A stretch of 64,000 bases of DNA from Sorex araneus (GCF_027595985.1 NC_073305.1:110070035-110134034); one strand, 5' to 3'; numbered from the stretch's first letter, positions 36,371-47,640 are shown. Notes: generated by a model not told the origin, from the letters alone. Numbers and translations are program-made.

Positions 36371-37560
36371 AAAGATCCAGGATTGGAAGCCATCGGCTTG
36401 AAGTTTATAGGCTAAAACAATGGAATACAGAGGCAGAGATCAGAGAAAAGCTGAGGGCTAGGAGGCAACACCTCTGTGACTGACTGCCTGAAATGCTGAG
36501 TCTCCTAAACAGCTGATGGGCTGTAAAATAAACTCTGAGCATCTGTCACTCCAAGGGCTGCCTGTTATATCTTCCTCCTCCAATTTAAACTTGAGGCAAT
36601 TAATCAAATGAGACAAAAAAAAAACTCCCAGAGATTTGTCCTTTTTTTCTGTACTAACCCAGCTTCCTCCCTAGGTCTTTCTCCAAGGTCTTCATAGAAT
36701 ACCTTAATGAACCTTTTGGAACTTTGACCAGCTGTCACCTTCAGCAAATATCTGTCAAGGGAAGTCTTCCAGTGTGTGTTATCTAACAAGCTGGCCATGT
36801 AAGCTGTTATTGAAATAGGGTCTGTAGACATGAAGCACATGATAACCGCTCTGGGATAATTATAGGCAAACATTTCAAGGCATTTCTTTTCAAGATTTTT
36901 CTTTGTAATTCCAGGACCATTGACCTCATTAACTCTGAGGCTCTCAACAAGATTTGAGCTCAGTTCCTTCTCAATTGTCAGAGGTAAGCAATAGCCTTTC
37001 CTTTCTGCTCTAGTTGTGTCTTGGGTTTTCTGTGACAGGTATAGTTACAAACCCTTACATTTTTCAATTTTTTTCAAGGTCAATGAATTTCAAAATGTGA
37101 GTGCTAAAACACAATTTTGAATTTTCTTTTATTATTGATTCTTGCTCCCCATAACTTTGCCAACATCTAGTAATTCTCTGAATCAACAAGGCTGTGGGGA
37201 GTTCTTTTTGCTGGTCCTCTGATTTCTGCTTTGAGTAAGTAAATACCAGGACAATTCATCCACATGTTTCATTCCCCAGTGGTCAAGCTGACATCCTCCA
37301 CCAGCATGTGTCAATATTAGCTGCCCTAACAGAACATAGACTTAGGGCTGAGGTGTCCACAGGGATTGGAGTCAAGAGCTCTTGGCACCAATAGAGTCCG
37401 TTTTAATGTATATTCACAATTCAATTACGAAGTTGGGAAATGCTCTTTTCCACAGAAACAAATGCCAGTTCTGTGTGTATCTTGGGGGTATCTGTATACC
37501 TTCATATAAACAAAGAGTACCCCCAGAGACCAAGAACTTCATACTAAATAAAATCTTTGA
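36371..37560. other. No recognised repeat or gene
   Basis: Unique-looking sequence of moderate GC. A minus-strand frame at 36604-36873 (89 codons) is open but I do not recognise the product and see no splice context, so it is left uncalled. Confidence 0.45.
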
Positions 37561-37740
37561 TTTGAGTTACTCAGAGTCCAATTCCACTTTAAAACATTGG
37601 CTCATTTTTCACACACTTTTATTAAGTTCCTTGTATAGAATTGTGCTAAGCATTGTGCAAAGAAAATTAGAAAGATATGATTCTAATCTCTAGGCATTTA
37701 TAACTAAAGAAAATAATGTCATTGGAGACAGAGGGAATAA
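37561..37740 (+). mobile_element. Possible L2/MIR-type relic
   Basis: TTTTATTAAGTTCCTTGTAT, GTGCTAAGCATTGTGCAAAG and the following ATCTCTAGGCATTTATAACT resemble the widespread ancient L2-type 3' sequence (gap-rich, by eye). Confidence 0.45.
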
Positions 37741-37882
37741 TTCAGGACATAGGAGAAATTTGAAAATTAGTCCATAGCACTGTAGATGAATTAACTACAA
37801 AAGTAAATGTGCTATTAGTTCTCTACTAACAGCAACAGAACCGCCTTTCCTGTCTGAGGATGGAATTTTATACAAAAATGTA

Positions 37883-37953
37883 TCATTTGTATCACCTATC
37901 ATCCTTGTTCATCAATTTGCTCTAGCGGGCTCCAGTAACATCTCTGGCAGCGC
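37883..37953 (-). mobile_element. 71-bp severely 5'-truncated A-type SINE with 14-bp TSD
   Basis: Only the tail and the last 3' block are present (TTGTTCATCAATTTGCTC, CCAGTAACATCTCTGG). TATACAAAAATGTA occurs perfectly at 37869-37882 and 37954-37967, so this is a complete insertion of a truncated copy and not a remnant of a longer one. Confidence 0.85.
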
Positions 37954-37965
37954 TATACAAAAATG

Positions 37966-38224
37966 TAGCACTGTAGCACTGTCAATCTGTTGTTCATTTA
38001 TTTGCTCAAGCAGGAACCAGTAACATCTCCATTGTGAGACTTGTTACTGTTTTTGAGATATCGAATATGCCATGGGTAGCTTGCCAAGTTCTGCCGTGGG
38101 GGCGGGATACTCTTGATAGCTTGCCGGGTTCTCCAAGAGGGACGAAGGAATCGAACCTGGGTCAGCCATGTGCAAGGCAAATGCCGCTTTGCAAGGCAAA
38201 CGCCCTATCCACTATGCTATCTCT
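37966..38224 (-). mobile_element. A-type tRNA-SINE
   Basis: Antisense copy that begins in the right-hand TSD of the preceding 71-bp insertion. It has a small internal duplication in the head, where GCAAGGCAAATGCC is followed by GCAAGGCAAACGCC. Confidence 0.85.
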
Positions 38225-40308
38225 CATAAAGTAAATTTATTGGTCACTGAATCTAGTCTTTCTTATTCTTTATTTGCCATTTTAACATGATAAACTAAGC
38301 ACAAGAAAAGTTTTTAATTAATAACATACATCTGTTCTAACATTCTGTAGGAAGTACACTGAGTAGAGAGATTCTTAAGGAAGATTCTTTCCCTTCCTTA
38401 ACAACCTTAGCATGGCTAATTCCTATGTATCCTCTCTTAATTAGCTTCATTATTTTCATAATTCCTACTTGAGAACCATTCTGCCTTCTCTGTACTTCAT
38501 CCTAAAATCACTCAGAAAAAACAAAGGCCATTTTCAGGGAATGGCAAGGGTCATTAGGATCACCATCAGTTAAAGTGATCCTCAGGTCTTCAGAGAACCA
38601 AGAACTATATTCTATATAATACTTTTTAATAACATAACAAAGTAAGAAGTAAAAATAAGGGCTTACATCTGGGGCCTGACAAACAGTTTAAAGGAGGAGT
38701 ATAAAGTTCTTATAGCTCCTTTATAGAAAAACAGCATACATATTATATTTTTTATGACAGTGAGTCATTTAGGTTGTGAATGTCACTGTGAAATAGATTT
38801 ATTCTTAGAGGAGTGTATGACAGATTCGCTTCAAAATTCCTGATTATTATAAAGTCATATTTATTTAGCAGCTAAAATGGGTAACTTTGGCTCCCCCAAT
38901 ATCCTATGTCCCGAACTCATGCTAGATTCAGGCTGCTTCTGGTGTAGGTTGTCTTTGGTCTGTGCTGATATCTACTAGTGTAACCCTTTGATGTTCACGC
39001 TGGTTTCTCTATCCTCCCAGTCTGTCCTGATGCTCTAGAATCTCTCACTGAGTCCCAAGGTTTACCTCACAGACTGTTACCTAATGGTCCTTTATCCCTT
39101 TGGCTTTCCTTGGTTTTCTAGACATAGCCAACAGTTATTCCTGGGTAAAAACCACTGTTGTCTTGCAGTCTGCTTCAGAATACGTGATTGGTAAAGAGGA
39201 AGTTGGGTAAAGGGGACAACTTCCTTTTCTTTTTTACTATTTACTACCCCCAGCCGTTTTCATTTATTTATTTAACTGGTTACCATGTGTTCCTTCTATC
39301 CCTTCTGCTTCCATCTAACATTAACATGCTAGTTCAAATTGGAAGAGAGAGGGAAGTATCTAAAATCATTGTTGGGAGTCAACCAGAGAATTAGAACAAC
39401 ATCTCAGATCTTACATGGGACCAAAGACTCAGGAGGTCATTGCAGTCATTAGTTTGGATCTTCTCTAATAGAATCTGTGCATCTATTATCATATATTTTC
39501 AGTCCCCTAGAATACCGTGCTTTATTGTATTTCTGCTCCTGTGTGGGAAACAGGCTTCTTTCATGACATGACTAGAAAGAGTCAGACACCAGTCCTGTTC
39601 TGAGTCATGTCATCTTCTCATAAACTGCAACAGGGCAAAATAAAAGACCCTGCTGTTTCTGGAACCTATGTATTTCATCCCACAAATTGCACAAACTTTC
39701 CTGCATCCTTTGTTTTGCAGAATCTCAAAGATTCAGTCCTCCATGCTGTTGACCTCCAAAGCAAATTACCAATCTCCTCAGTGAAATTAGGGTTTTCAAA
39801 AATCTAGGTGTATAACTTGTAAGAAATGTCAACTTTTGGTCCAGAAATGCAAACTATTGCTGAGGTAAAGAGTTCAGAAATCTGCCTACTCACCTTAAAT
39901 GATAGAAGAGGAAAATTCATGAAAATACATGAAAACATACATTGTCATAAGAGGAAGATTATAGGTATTATGTGGATACAAAGGTAGGGGTATAATTCTA
40001 CTAAGAGCCCCAATATGGTTTCACAGAAGAAGTATATTATGATGAGTTTTCAGATATACTAAATCTACATTTGAGCTTCAGAAATATATACTCAGAAAAT
40101 TTGGAGAAACCTGACTACATTTTTCTTCCCAATTCACAAATTATATTCCAGTTAATCCTGTACTATAACAAAAAAAACACATTTTTTACAATATGGTAAT
40201 ATTTTAGTAATTAATGCTATATAAAAGCACAGAATGGATTAACTACTTTAAAAGTTTTCTGACAACCAATTACATATGTCCATATGCGCACAAAATGTAT
40301 ACATATGT
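38225..40308. other. No recognised feature
   Basis: Two kilobases without a repeat I can name and without a credible ORF. AT-rich, unique-looking. Confidence 0.45.
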
Positions 40309-40985
40309 GTATCACTGTATCACTGTCATCCTGTTGTTCAATGATTTACTCGAGCGGGCACCAGTAATGTCTCTATTACACTCAGTCCTGAGATTTTAGC
40401 AGCTTCTCCTTACTCATCTTTCCCAACGATTGGAGACTATTACAGGGTCAGGGGAATGAGACCTATTGTTACTGTTTTTGGCATATGGAATACACCACGG
40501 GTAGCTTGCCAGGCTCTGCCATGCGGGTAGGATACTCTCGGTAGCTTGCTCAGCTCTCGAGAGGTATATATATATATATATCTGTTACTGTATTTTGGGT
40601 ATTAGTACACCACGGGGAGCTTGTCAGGCTCTCTGAAGTGGGCAGTAGACTCTCAGTAGCTTGTCAGGTCCTCTAAGAGGGAGAATTAGGCTATTAGATG
40701 TCGTGCGGCCGCAATGCTTCCAAGAGCTTGGTTTTATAGTCTATGGATGTGGGCCATTGATAGGATTACACGGTACCGGGGGCAGTCTCTGGGTGTGACT
40801 GTCTAGCTACTGGAAAATGGGAGATCTGGGTGGAAAATGCCCAGTCCCAATCCGAGCAGCCTTGGAGATCTTGGCCCCTGGTCCCACACACCTGGATTCC
40901 TCTGTCAGCTCCCCCATGCGTGAGACTCGTCCAAACATGTGGAGAGTGGCCTGAGCATGGTTATGGCTGGGTTCCAGAGATCCCA
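40309..40985 (-). mobile_element. Composite repeat with partial internal duplication
   Basis: Tail GTATCACTGTATCACTGTC at the left, SINE-tail body to 40563, a (TA)n stretch at 40565-40582, then a second copy of the body end (40583-40690: GTTACTGTATTTTGGG, GGGGAGCTTGTCAGGCTC), then the GC-rich 5' region (GGTTTTATAGTCTATGGATG, GGTCCCACACACCTGGATTC). Flanks around TATACATATGTGT (about 40298-40311) and GTATATATGTGTG (about 40986) may be the TSD. Confidence 0.72.
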
Positions 40986-40986
40986 G

Positions 40987-41026
<40 letters not shown>

Positions 41027-41036
41027 TGTGTGTGTA
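40986..41036. repeat. (TG)n microsatellite
   Basis: Nearly pure TG repeat of about 46 bases with one TTTG step, directly at the 5' end of the composite repeat. Confidence 0.97.
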
Positions 41037-41639
41037 TTCATGTATATGAAAGTTTATCTGGAGGAATTATAGATCAAGTTAGTACTTGATAGTTCCTGCT
41101 CCTAATTGTAACATACATAGAGACTGACATAAGTTGGAGTGACTGAGTGAAATCAAATACACTGAACATCCCATGTTCAGTAATTAATAGCTTGTCAAAT
41201 AGGAAGGTAGTGATGCACTCAAGTAAAATGTCTAAGAATAATTATACAGTGGCCGGGTTAGGGTTCAATAAGTGATACTGTCTTATTGGTCCAGAGGTTC
41301 TGACATTACCTGTCAAAATCAATTTATAACAGAAATGACTCATCTACCCTTTTCATTCCAAGATCAAATGTGTGTCCTCTGCTCTGGTAACTTCTAACTT
41401 TCTTTGGAAAACTGACAAAGTTAAGGTATAATTAACATGATGATAAATTACATGAAAGTCATTATATATTATCTGATTCTGAGATAATCTATTCCATCCT
41501 CTGTCATTTGTCTCATTCTCTGTGGCTTTATAGGATCAATACAGGTACTGCCATAAACTAAAATACAATGTTCCTTCAGAGGGAAAACTCAAAACCTAAT
41601 TTTTGTAAAACAGCACATGGGAAGAAAGAAAAACAATGA
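41037..41639. other. No recognised feature
   Basis: Unique-looking AT-rich sequence. Confidence 0.4.
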
Positions 41640-42413
41640 ATGTTAAGTGTCTTTAAGATATAAGTTGACAAGGTGCAACATCAGTTTATGAACAAATAAA
41701 TGTTCAATAAAATGGGGATTTAAGCCACTTCCCTCAACATTGTTAAAGTCACTTATCACAAGCCAACAGCAAAACTCATATTCAGTGATTAAAGACTGAA
41801 AGCTTTTTTTCTCTAAAATCTGGCACAAGACAATAGTTGCCACTCTCACCACTACTATTCAATATAGTTCTGGAAGACCTGGTCATAGCAATTAGTCAAG
41901 AAAGACATGAAGGGCATCAATATTGGGAAAAATAGTAGTGGGACTCTCACTACTTGCAGATGGCATGAAACTATACTTAGGAAATCCTAAAGACTCTACA
42001 AAAAAAAAGCTTCTGATAATAACAAACTTGTACAGTAAAGTAGCTGGCTATAAAATCAAAGTGCAACTACCTATGGCAAAATAATGAAATAGAAGAGAAA
42101 AAATACTTTTTAAAAGTCCATTCACAGGTACCTGGGAATCAGCTAAACAGAAGAGGCAAAAGGCTTATATAAACAAAACAAACAAAAAACCCTATTAATA
42201 ACTAGTAAAATAATTATAAGAAGACACAAGAAAATGGAAATAGAGCCTTTGTTCTTGGACTGGTGGAATTAATATGATAAAAATAACAATCTTTATTATA
42301 CAGATTCAATGCAGTCCCTATAAAAATACCATGGTATTTTTTCAAAGACACAGATGAAACACTGTTGAAATTTATATGGAGTAATAACCTCCCTATCGCC
42401 TCCCCCCCACTGT

Positions 42414-42414
<1 letters not shown>

Positions 42415-42453
<39 letters not shown>

Positions 42454-42464
42454 GCACACACACA
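42415..42464. repeat. (CA)n microsatellite inside old L1
   Basis: CA repeat of about 50 bases with two CG steps near the right end. The overlapping minus-strand frames encode valine/cysteine repeats and are artefacts. Confidence 0.96.
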
Positions 42465-42714
42465 TAAATAGCCAAAGCAAACCTAGGGAAAAATAAAGTT
42501 AGGAACATTTGCTTAGGCAAATTAAAACCACATTATAAGTTACAGTAATCAAAATAGTGTGGTACTGGGAGGAAAAGGATAAACTCTCAAACCAATGGAA
42601 TAGAATTGGGAGTCAAGAGACAGATTCTCAGGTCCATGGACAGTTACTCTTTGATAAATGAGCAAAAGTATGAAGTGTTCTCTTCAACAAATGTGTTGAG
42701 AAAACTGGTCAATC

Positions 42715-42975
42715 ATATGCACTGTAGCACTGTAGCAATGTCGTCTTGTTGTTCATCAATTTTCTCCAGCGGGCACCAGTAACATCTCCATTGTGAGACT
42801 TGGTGTTAACTGTTTTTGGCATATCGAATATGCCACAGGTAGCTTGCCAGGCTCTGCCGTGCAGGCAGGATACTCTCAGTAGCTTGCCAGTTTCTCCAAG
42901 AGAGACAAAAGAATCGAACCCGGGTTGGTCGTGTGCAAGGCAAATGCCCTACCCGCTGAGCTATCACTCCAGCTC
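42715..42975 (-). mobile_element. A-type tRNA-SINE (first of a tandem pair)
   Basis: Antisense copy with tail CACTGTAGCACTGTAGC and a good head (GAATCGAACCCGGGTT). The motif CTGGTCAATCAT before it (about 42705) and CTGGTCAATGAT after it (42975-42986) look like its TSD. Confidence 0.9.
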
Positions 42976-42986
42976 TGGTCAATGAT

Positions 42987-43214
42987 CCCACTGTTCATCG
43001 ATTTGCTCGAGCGGGCACCAGTAACATCTCCATTGTAAGAATTGTTGTTACTGTTTTTGGCATATCAAATATGCCATGGGTAGCTTGTCAGGCTCTGCCG
43101 TGCGGGTGAGATACTCTCGGTAGCTTGCCAAGCTCTCCGAGAGGGGTGGAGGAATCGAACCTGTATCGGCTATATGCAAGGCAAACACCCTACCCACTGT
43201 GCTATCACTCCACC
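42987..43214 (-). mobile_element. A-type tRNA-SINE (second of the pair), tail lost
   Basis: Antisense copy starting at CCCACTGTTCATCGATTTGC without the usual CACTGTA repeats, and ending in a normal head (CTGTGCTATCACTCCA). The missing tail fits insertion of the first SINE at its 3' end. Confidence 0.88.
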
Positions 43215-43824
43215 ATTTTTTGCATATGTTCAATCATATTCAAAAAATAAATGAACGGATATGTTCAATCAAATGAAAAAAATAAATAAACAAGTAAACT
43301 CATCCCTTTCTAACATCATGTGTAAATGTCAATTCAAAATGAATTTCAGTCCTCAGTATCATACTTACAAATTGGGAGTGAATATTTACTCACCACTCAT
43401 TTAATAAAGTGTTAATATACAAGATACAAAAATCACTTGTAGAACTTTATGACTAATGCCCCCCATAAATAGAAATCTCTTCAAAGAAGACATATAGATG
43501 ACTGAATGGTATACAAAAGAAATGCACGGCATCACTTACCACTAGTTAAATGCAAATCAAAATAACAATAAGACATCATCTTATACTAATGAGACTGGCA
43601 CAAACAACAAAAACAATCTTGAGATGAATGTAGTGGGGAAAAAACCCTAATTTATTGCTGGCAGGAATGTCAACTGGTCTTGCCTTTTTGGAAAACAACA
43701 TAGGCACTTTTCAAAAATCTAGGAATTGAGTTTTCATATGATTCAGCAATTCCTCTTAACCGCCAAAAAAGAATCTATTCAGAGAAGACATTTTCACTCT
43801 TATGTTCATTGCAGTATGATTCAC

Positions 43825-44975
43825 TGTATGTTCACTAAAAATAAATTATGAAAGGGCAGCACGCGGCTGTCTCTCTCTGCCACCTGCGTTCATTAGTCTC
43901 AGGCCACTTTCCCCACCTCGGGGAGATCGATGGCGATAGGCAGGTGAAGGAAGGAACAAGAGCCAGGCTGGTCAGTGTCAGTTGCAGTTTATTCCTTTCC
44001 CATCCCCATTCTCTTCTGATTCTCCTCTGCTTCTTCCTCCTGCCTCTGGATTCCCCAACTCCCTCTTATAGCTTAGTTAAATCCCAAAGCATGAGGGGTT
44101 GGGGCTTACACATAGGTGTGGTTACAATCAATAGAGGCAAAGTCTTTCCCCCAGGGGATGTTTCTTCTCGGACAGATACTCATTCAGCAGGACAACTCTC
44201 CCAAGACTGACATTTCAACTATGGGTGTGTTTCTCCTCTCCTTAGTCCAAAAAACATATAGGTATTCATAATAAAAATTTTGTATGGACAGTCAGAGATA
44301 CATTCAGCTTATAGAATTTCTCTTCTGGGGTTGTCTCAATCTCAGACTGCAGTGCTCAGGCCAGATTAGTCTTTCCTATCCCAAGCAGGGACTTAGTCTC
44401 GTCGTTACTTTTGGATCATGACAGCATTTGTCCAAGACCATGCTCTCAACTCATAGTTGAGTATAGTAGCGCTTTGGCCTGGCCCGTTTTGATGCCAGGG
44501 TAGGTCACAGCTTTCCCTAGGTCCATTCAGTCCCTTGTTGGGACCCTGCTTTTGGGGTGCTAAGAACTAAGAGCAACTGAGGCTTAAGTCAAGGAAGCAG
44601 ATGCCATGGAGTGCGGATTGTTCGGAGACAATTTACTCCCAAATTACAAAAGCATAGTATTAATTGTCTTCCATTGTCTATAAAGAAAGGACATTGCTTT
44701 AAAGTAAACTATTCAAAAGACATAAGGAGAGGAAAAAGGCAATATTTCACTCATATATATAAAAATCATAGATTTCTGAGGAATCTGACCTTACAAGTTA
44801 ACAGAATCTGATTAGGGGAAAAGCTGATTAACTGGTTGGGGAAGAGAGCATGGAGAAGTGGTTACAGATAAACACAGAAGAATGGGAGTGACTTGGGAGC
44901 ACTGTGATGGGTGTAACCTGATAAACCTGAGCTCCTTGTGGCAAGGGAGAAAGGACTAACCAAAGATATCCTACA
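43825..44975 (-). mobile_element. Solo LTR of an endogenous retrovirus, 1.15 kb
   Basis: The segment interrupts L1 ORF2. The plus strand begins TGTATG and ends CCTACA (inverted TGTA/TACA ends), with ATTCAC (43819-43824) and ATTCAT (44976-44981) as a 6-bp target duplication with one change. Read on the minus strand there is a TATATATA stretch (about 44753-44760) and a polyadenylation signal GGAATAAACTGC (about 43986-43997) in the expected U3-R-U5 order. No gag, pol or env sequence is present. The 6-bp duplication favours a class II type, by inference. Confidence 0.7.
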
Positions 44976-45035
44976 ATTCATGACAGCCAAAATCTGGAAA
45001 CCCAAATGTCCAAGAACAGATGACTGCATAAAGTA

Positions 45036-45248
45036 TCACTGTATCACTGTAACACTGGCATTCCATTATTCATCGATTTGCTCGAGCAGGCGCCAATAAC
45101 GTCTCCATTTGTCCTGTTGCATGCTAGTGTAGCCCGATGGCACATTGGGGCTCTTTCAGGATCAGTGGAATGAGGACCGTTGTTGCTACTCTTTTTAGCA
45201 TATCAAGTACACCACAAGTAGCTTGCCAGACTCTGCCATGCGGATGAA
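45036..45248 (-). mobile_element. SINE-tail element, 5'-truncated
   Basis: Tail GTATCACTGTATCACTG, then TTGCTCGAGCAGGCGCCAAT, CTCTTTCAGGATCAGTGG and GTAGCTTGCCAGACTCTGCC; it ends there. The middle differs from other copies (TGTTGCATGCTAGTGTAGCC instead of the GAGATTTTAG block). Confidence 0.75.
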
Positions 45249-45395
45249 GTAAATATATAGAAACACAATTGAATACTTTCCAGAATTAAGAAAAGATGAA
45301 ATCATGCAATTTGATGTTACAGGGATAAATCTGGAGAATATAAAGCTATGTGAAATTAGTCAGAAGGAGAGGAAACGACAGAATGATGTCTTTTA

Positions 45396-45674
45396 AAACA
45401 TTTTTTTATTAGTCAATCACCATGAGTTACAGTTACAAACTTATGAACTTTCGTGTTTGCATTTCAGTCATACAGTGATCATTTACCCATCCCTGCACCA
45501 GTGTCCATTCTCCTCCACCAATGTTCCTAGTATCACTCCCACCACCCACACCCCATCCCCCACCACCCCACCCTCCCCTCCCTCTGTGGCAGGGCATTCC
45601 CTTTTGTTCTTTCGCCTTTTGGATGTTGTAGTTTGCAATAGAGGTATTGTGTGACCAGTATGTTCGGTCTATAG
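45396..45674 (-). mobile_element. 5'-truncated L1 3'UTR inside old L1
   Basis: A 279-bp insertion of antisense L1 3'UTR (CAATCACCATGAGTTACAG, CCACCAATGTTCCTAG) with TTTTTTTATTA at its 3' end. Flanks CAGAATGATGTCTTTTA (45379-45395) and CAGAATGATCTCTTTTA (45675-45691) are a 17-bp TSD with one mismatch. Confidence 0.92.
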
Positions 45675-45946
45675 CAGAATGATCTCTTTTATATGCATAA
45701 TATAAATAGTAGGGGAATAGCAAATATCCAAAGGCAAAAGAAACAGAATAGTTAGTAGGAAGCTTACCCCGGAGAGAAATGGAGTGAAATAGGTTGGTGA
45801 GGCAGCAGGCAGTGATGAGAGGGACTGGTATAATGGTGGAAGGAAGTGGATACTCAGGTGGTGCTAGAATGCTAAATGCATAGAACCCTATTCATTAACA
45901 GTATTGTAAACTATGGCGCCTAAAATTAAAATAAAGGAAGAAAGAA

Positions 45947-46206
45947 ATCACTGTATCACTGTCATCCCGTTGCTTGTTGTTACAGCGGGTAGGGTGTTTG
46001 CCTTGCACGTGGCCTACCCAGGTTCGATTGCTCCACTCCTTTCAGAGAGCCCAGCAAGCTACTGAGAGTATCTCATCTGTAAAGCAGAGCCTGGCAAGTT
46101 ACCTATGGCATATTCAATATGCCAAAGCAGTAACAATAAGTCTCACAATGAGAGATGTTACTGGTGCCCGCTCAAACAAATCGATGAGCAACAAGATGAC
46201 AGTGAT
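45947..46206 (+). mobile_element. A-type SINE with terminal inverted tail
   Basis: The 3' part is a normal sense A-type SINE ending GATGACAGTGAT. Its start, however, is a reverse-complement tail (ATCACTGTATCACTGTCATC at 45947-45966) fused into the tRNA head at about 45983, replacing the first ~20 bases of the head including part of the A box. The two ends (45953-45975 and 46184-46206) are inverted copies of about 23 bp. Confidence 0.78.
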
Positions 46207-46434
46207 TTAAGATTATTTTAAAGACTCATTCTACCAATCGGCTTCTCTTTTGGATTAAACCATTCAATTGAAAGTGCCTTGGACTGCCAGAAAGGAATTG
46301 TTTCAAATGTCTTAGGAATCTGCAGAGACCCTAGTTCCAGTAGCAGAAGCAGAGGTCCAGTAAATGCTGCAAAATTTAGAAAACTTAGTTTATTTGTTCA
46401 ATCTGCACTTCTTTGTTTACTGTGTCCAAGTCTG

Positions 46435-46565
46435 CAGATATGAGATCTGTTACTGAACTTCTTTAAGTTTTCTCATCTCTAAACTAGGGGCTTAAATGGA
46501 ATAATTTGTTAAAGTTCTTACCAACCACAGTGATTGGTAGGTATTAGGTATTCAATAAGATGTTA
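46435..46565 (+). mobile_element. MIR fragment
   Basis: GTTACTGAACTTCTTTAAG, TTTTCTCATCTCTAAACTAG and TAGGTATTCAATAAGA follow the 3' half of MIR. Confidence 0.7.
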
Positions 46566-46599
46566 TCACTGTGCTAAACCACAGTGCAAAACATTATTA

Positions 46600-46745
46600 A
46601 AGTAAGTGGCTCTCATAGAAGCAGGTTGGTGTGGGGATGTGGTGAAAGGAAGCGGACAGTAGTGAAGGGATGGATCAGTGTCGAAATATTGTGTGCCTGA
46701 AACCCAATCATGAATAACATAAATTCATGGTTACTAAATTTAAAG
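46600..46745 (+). mobile_element. Old L1 3' end fragment
   Basis: GTGTGCCTGAAACCCAATCA and ATTCATGGTTACTAAATTTA match the final part of the older L1 3'UTR type. Confidence 0.55.
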
Positions 46746-47274
46746 GTTAGTTATCATAACTACACTAACATCACTCAGATAGAAGGACCAGGAACATGAC
46801 AAAAGTAGGACGGAAAATGAGAGAACCTGTGCTTAAAAACTGAGAGCTATAGTGAAAAATTTACTAGAAAGTTCAATGGTTTCAAAACGATTTCTATTAT
46901 GTTGTCTAGGTCAAAAGAGATTTATAACTTATATAATGCTAGAAGCAATTTCATTCTTCAGAAATTTAATTCTACATCCTCAACCTATGTACGCACCATT
47001 AAACAAGCTGTTTATTACAATACTCCGTGGATGAAGTCATACTATATAATCTGGTATTTCAAATGCTACTCATAATAATTTTGCTGTGTTCTATGCAAGG
47101 AACTACTTTTTTTGAAAACGTCTAAACAAGTCAGCACTTTATACAGAAAATTTCACTTTATAGAAAAATAGCTCATGCTTCAAATACAGTATAAGGCTTA
47201 CTTTAATTTGGACAGCTATGGAATAAGGCCGTATTAATTATTGAGAGTTTTGAACTATGTCTTGAGTCAGTTAA

Positions 47275-47405
47275 GATCTCAGCTCAGAGGCTGGCTCTGT
47301 GTAAGATTGACCACTGGCTATGCTCAAGAGACTGTAAGTAGTGCTAAGAACCAAACCGAGGTCAGCACATGCAAAAAAGTACCTTACATCCTATACTATT
47401 TCTGC
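47275..47405 (-). mobile_element. Possible relic B-type SINE
   Basis: Weak antisense match: GCTAAGAACCAAACCGAGG, CAGCACATGCAAAAAAGTAC and CCTATACTATTTCTGCA sit where the head would be. Low confidence. Confidence 0.4.
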
Positions 47406-47613
47406 ATCATAACACTTGTAATTTTGATGTATACAGTTACCTCATCTGACCACCACAAAAGTTTCCAAATTCCTCCACCAATAATTTTTGTAGTGACATT
47501 TATTGATTAAAGAAATTTATTTATTACATTAAAGGAACTATTGATTAAATTAAAGTTTGAATTTATTTATTTATTTATTTTATTATTATTTTTAACAGCA
47601 CTGTGCAGCTTTA

Positions 47614-47640
47614 TTATAACCATTCAAGTAATGGTTATAA
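47614..47640. repeat. Perfect 11-bp inverted repeat in stathmin 3'UTR
   Basis: TTATAACCATT (47614-47624) and AATGGTTATAA (47630-47640) are exact inverted copies around a 5-base loop, just upstream of the poly(A) signal in the pseudogene's sense. It would form a hairpin at the mRNA 3' end. Confidence 0.85.

Larger units (their letters stand above)
41640..45930 (+). mobile_element. Old L1 serving as host for five later insertions
   Basis: Diverged ORF2 from about 41640 (CACTCTCACCACTACTATTC, ACTTGCAGATGGCATGAAAC) through the C-terminal region (43480-43820, 44976-45035, 45250-45378) and 3' end (45692-45930). It is interrupted by two A-type SINEs (42715-43214), an LTR (43825-44975), a SINE-tail fragment (45036-45248) and a younger L1 (45396-45674); a CA microsatellite lies inside. 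ORF2 is broken many times. Confidence 0.72.

Noticed and set aside
36604-36873. 89-codon minus-strand frame outside recognised repeats
   Set aside because: No recognised domain, no splice-site context, length compatible with chance; kept only as a note.
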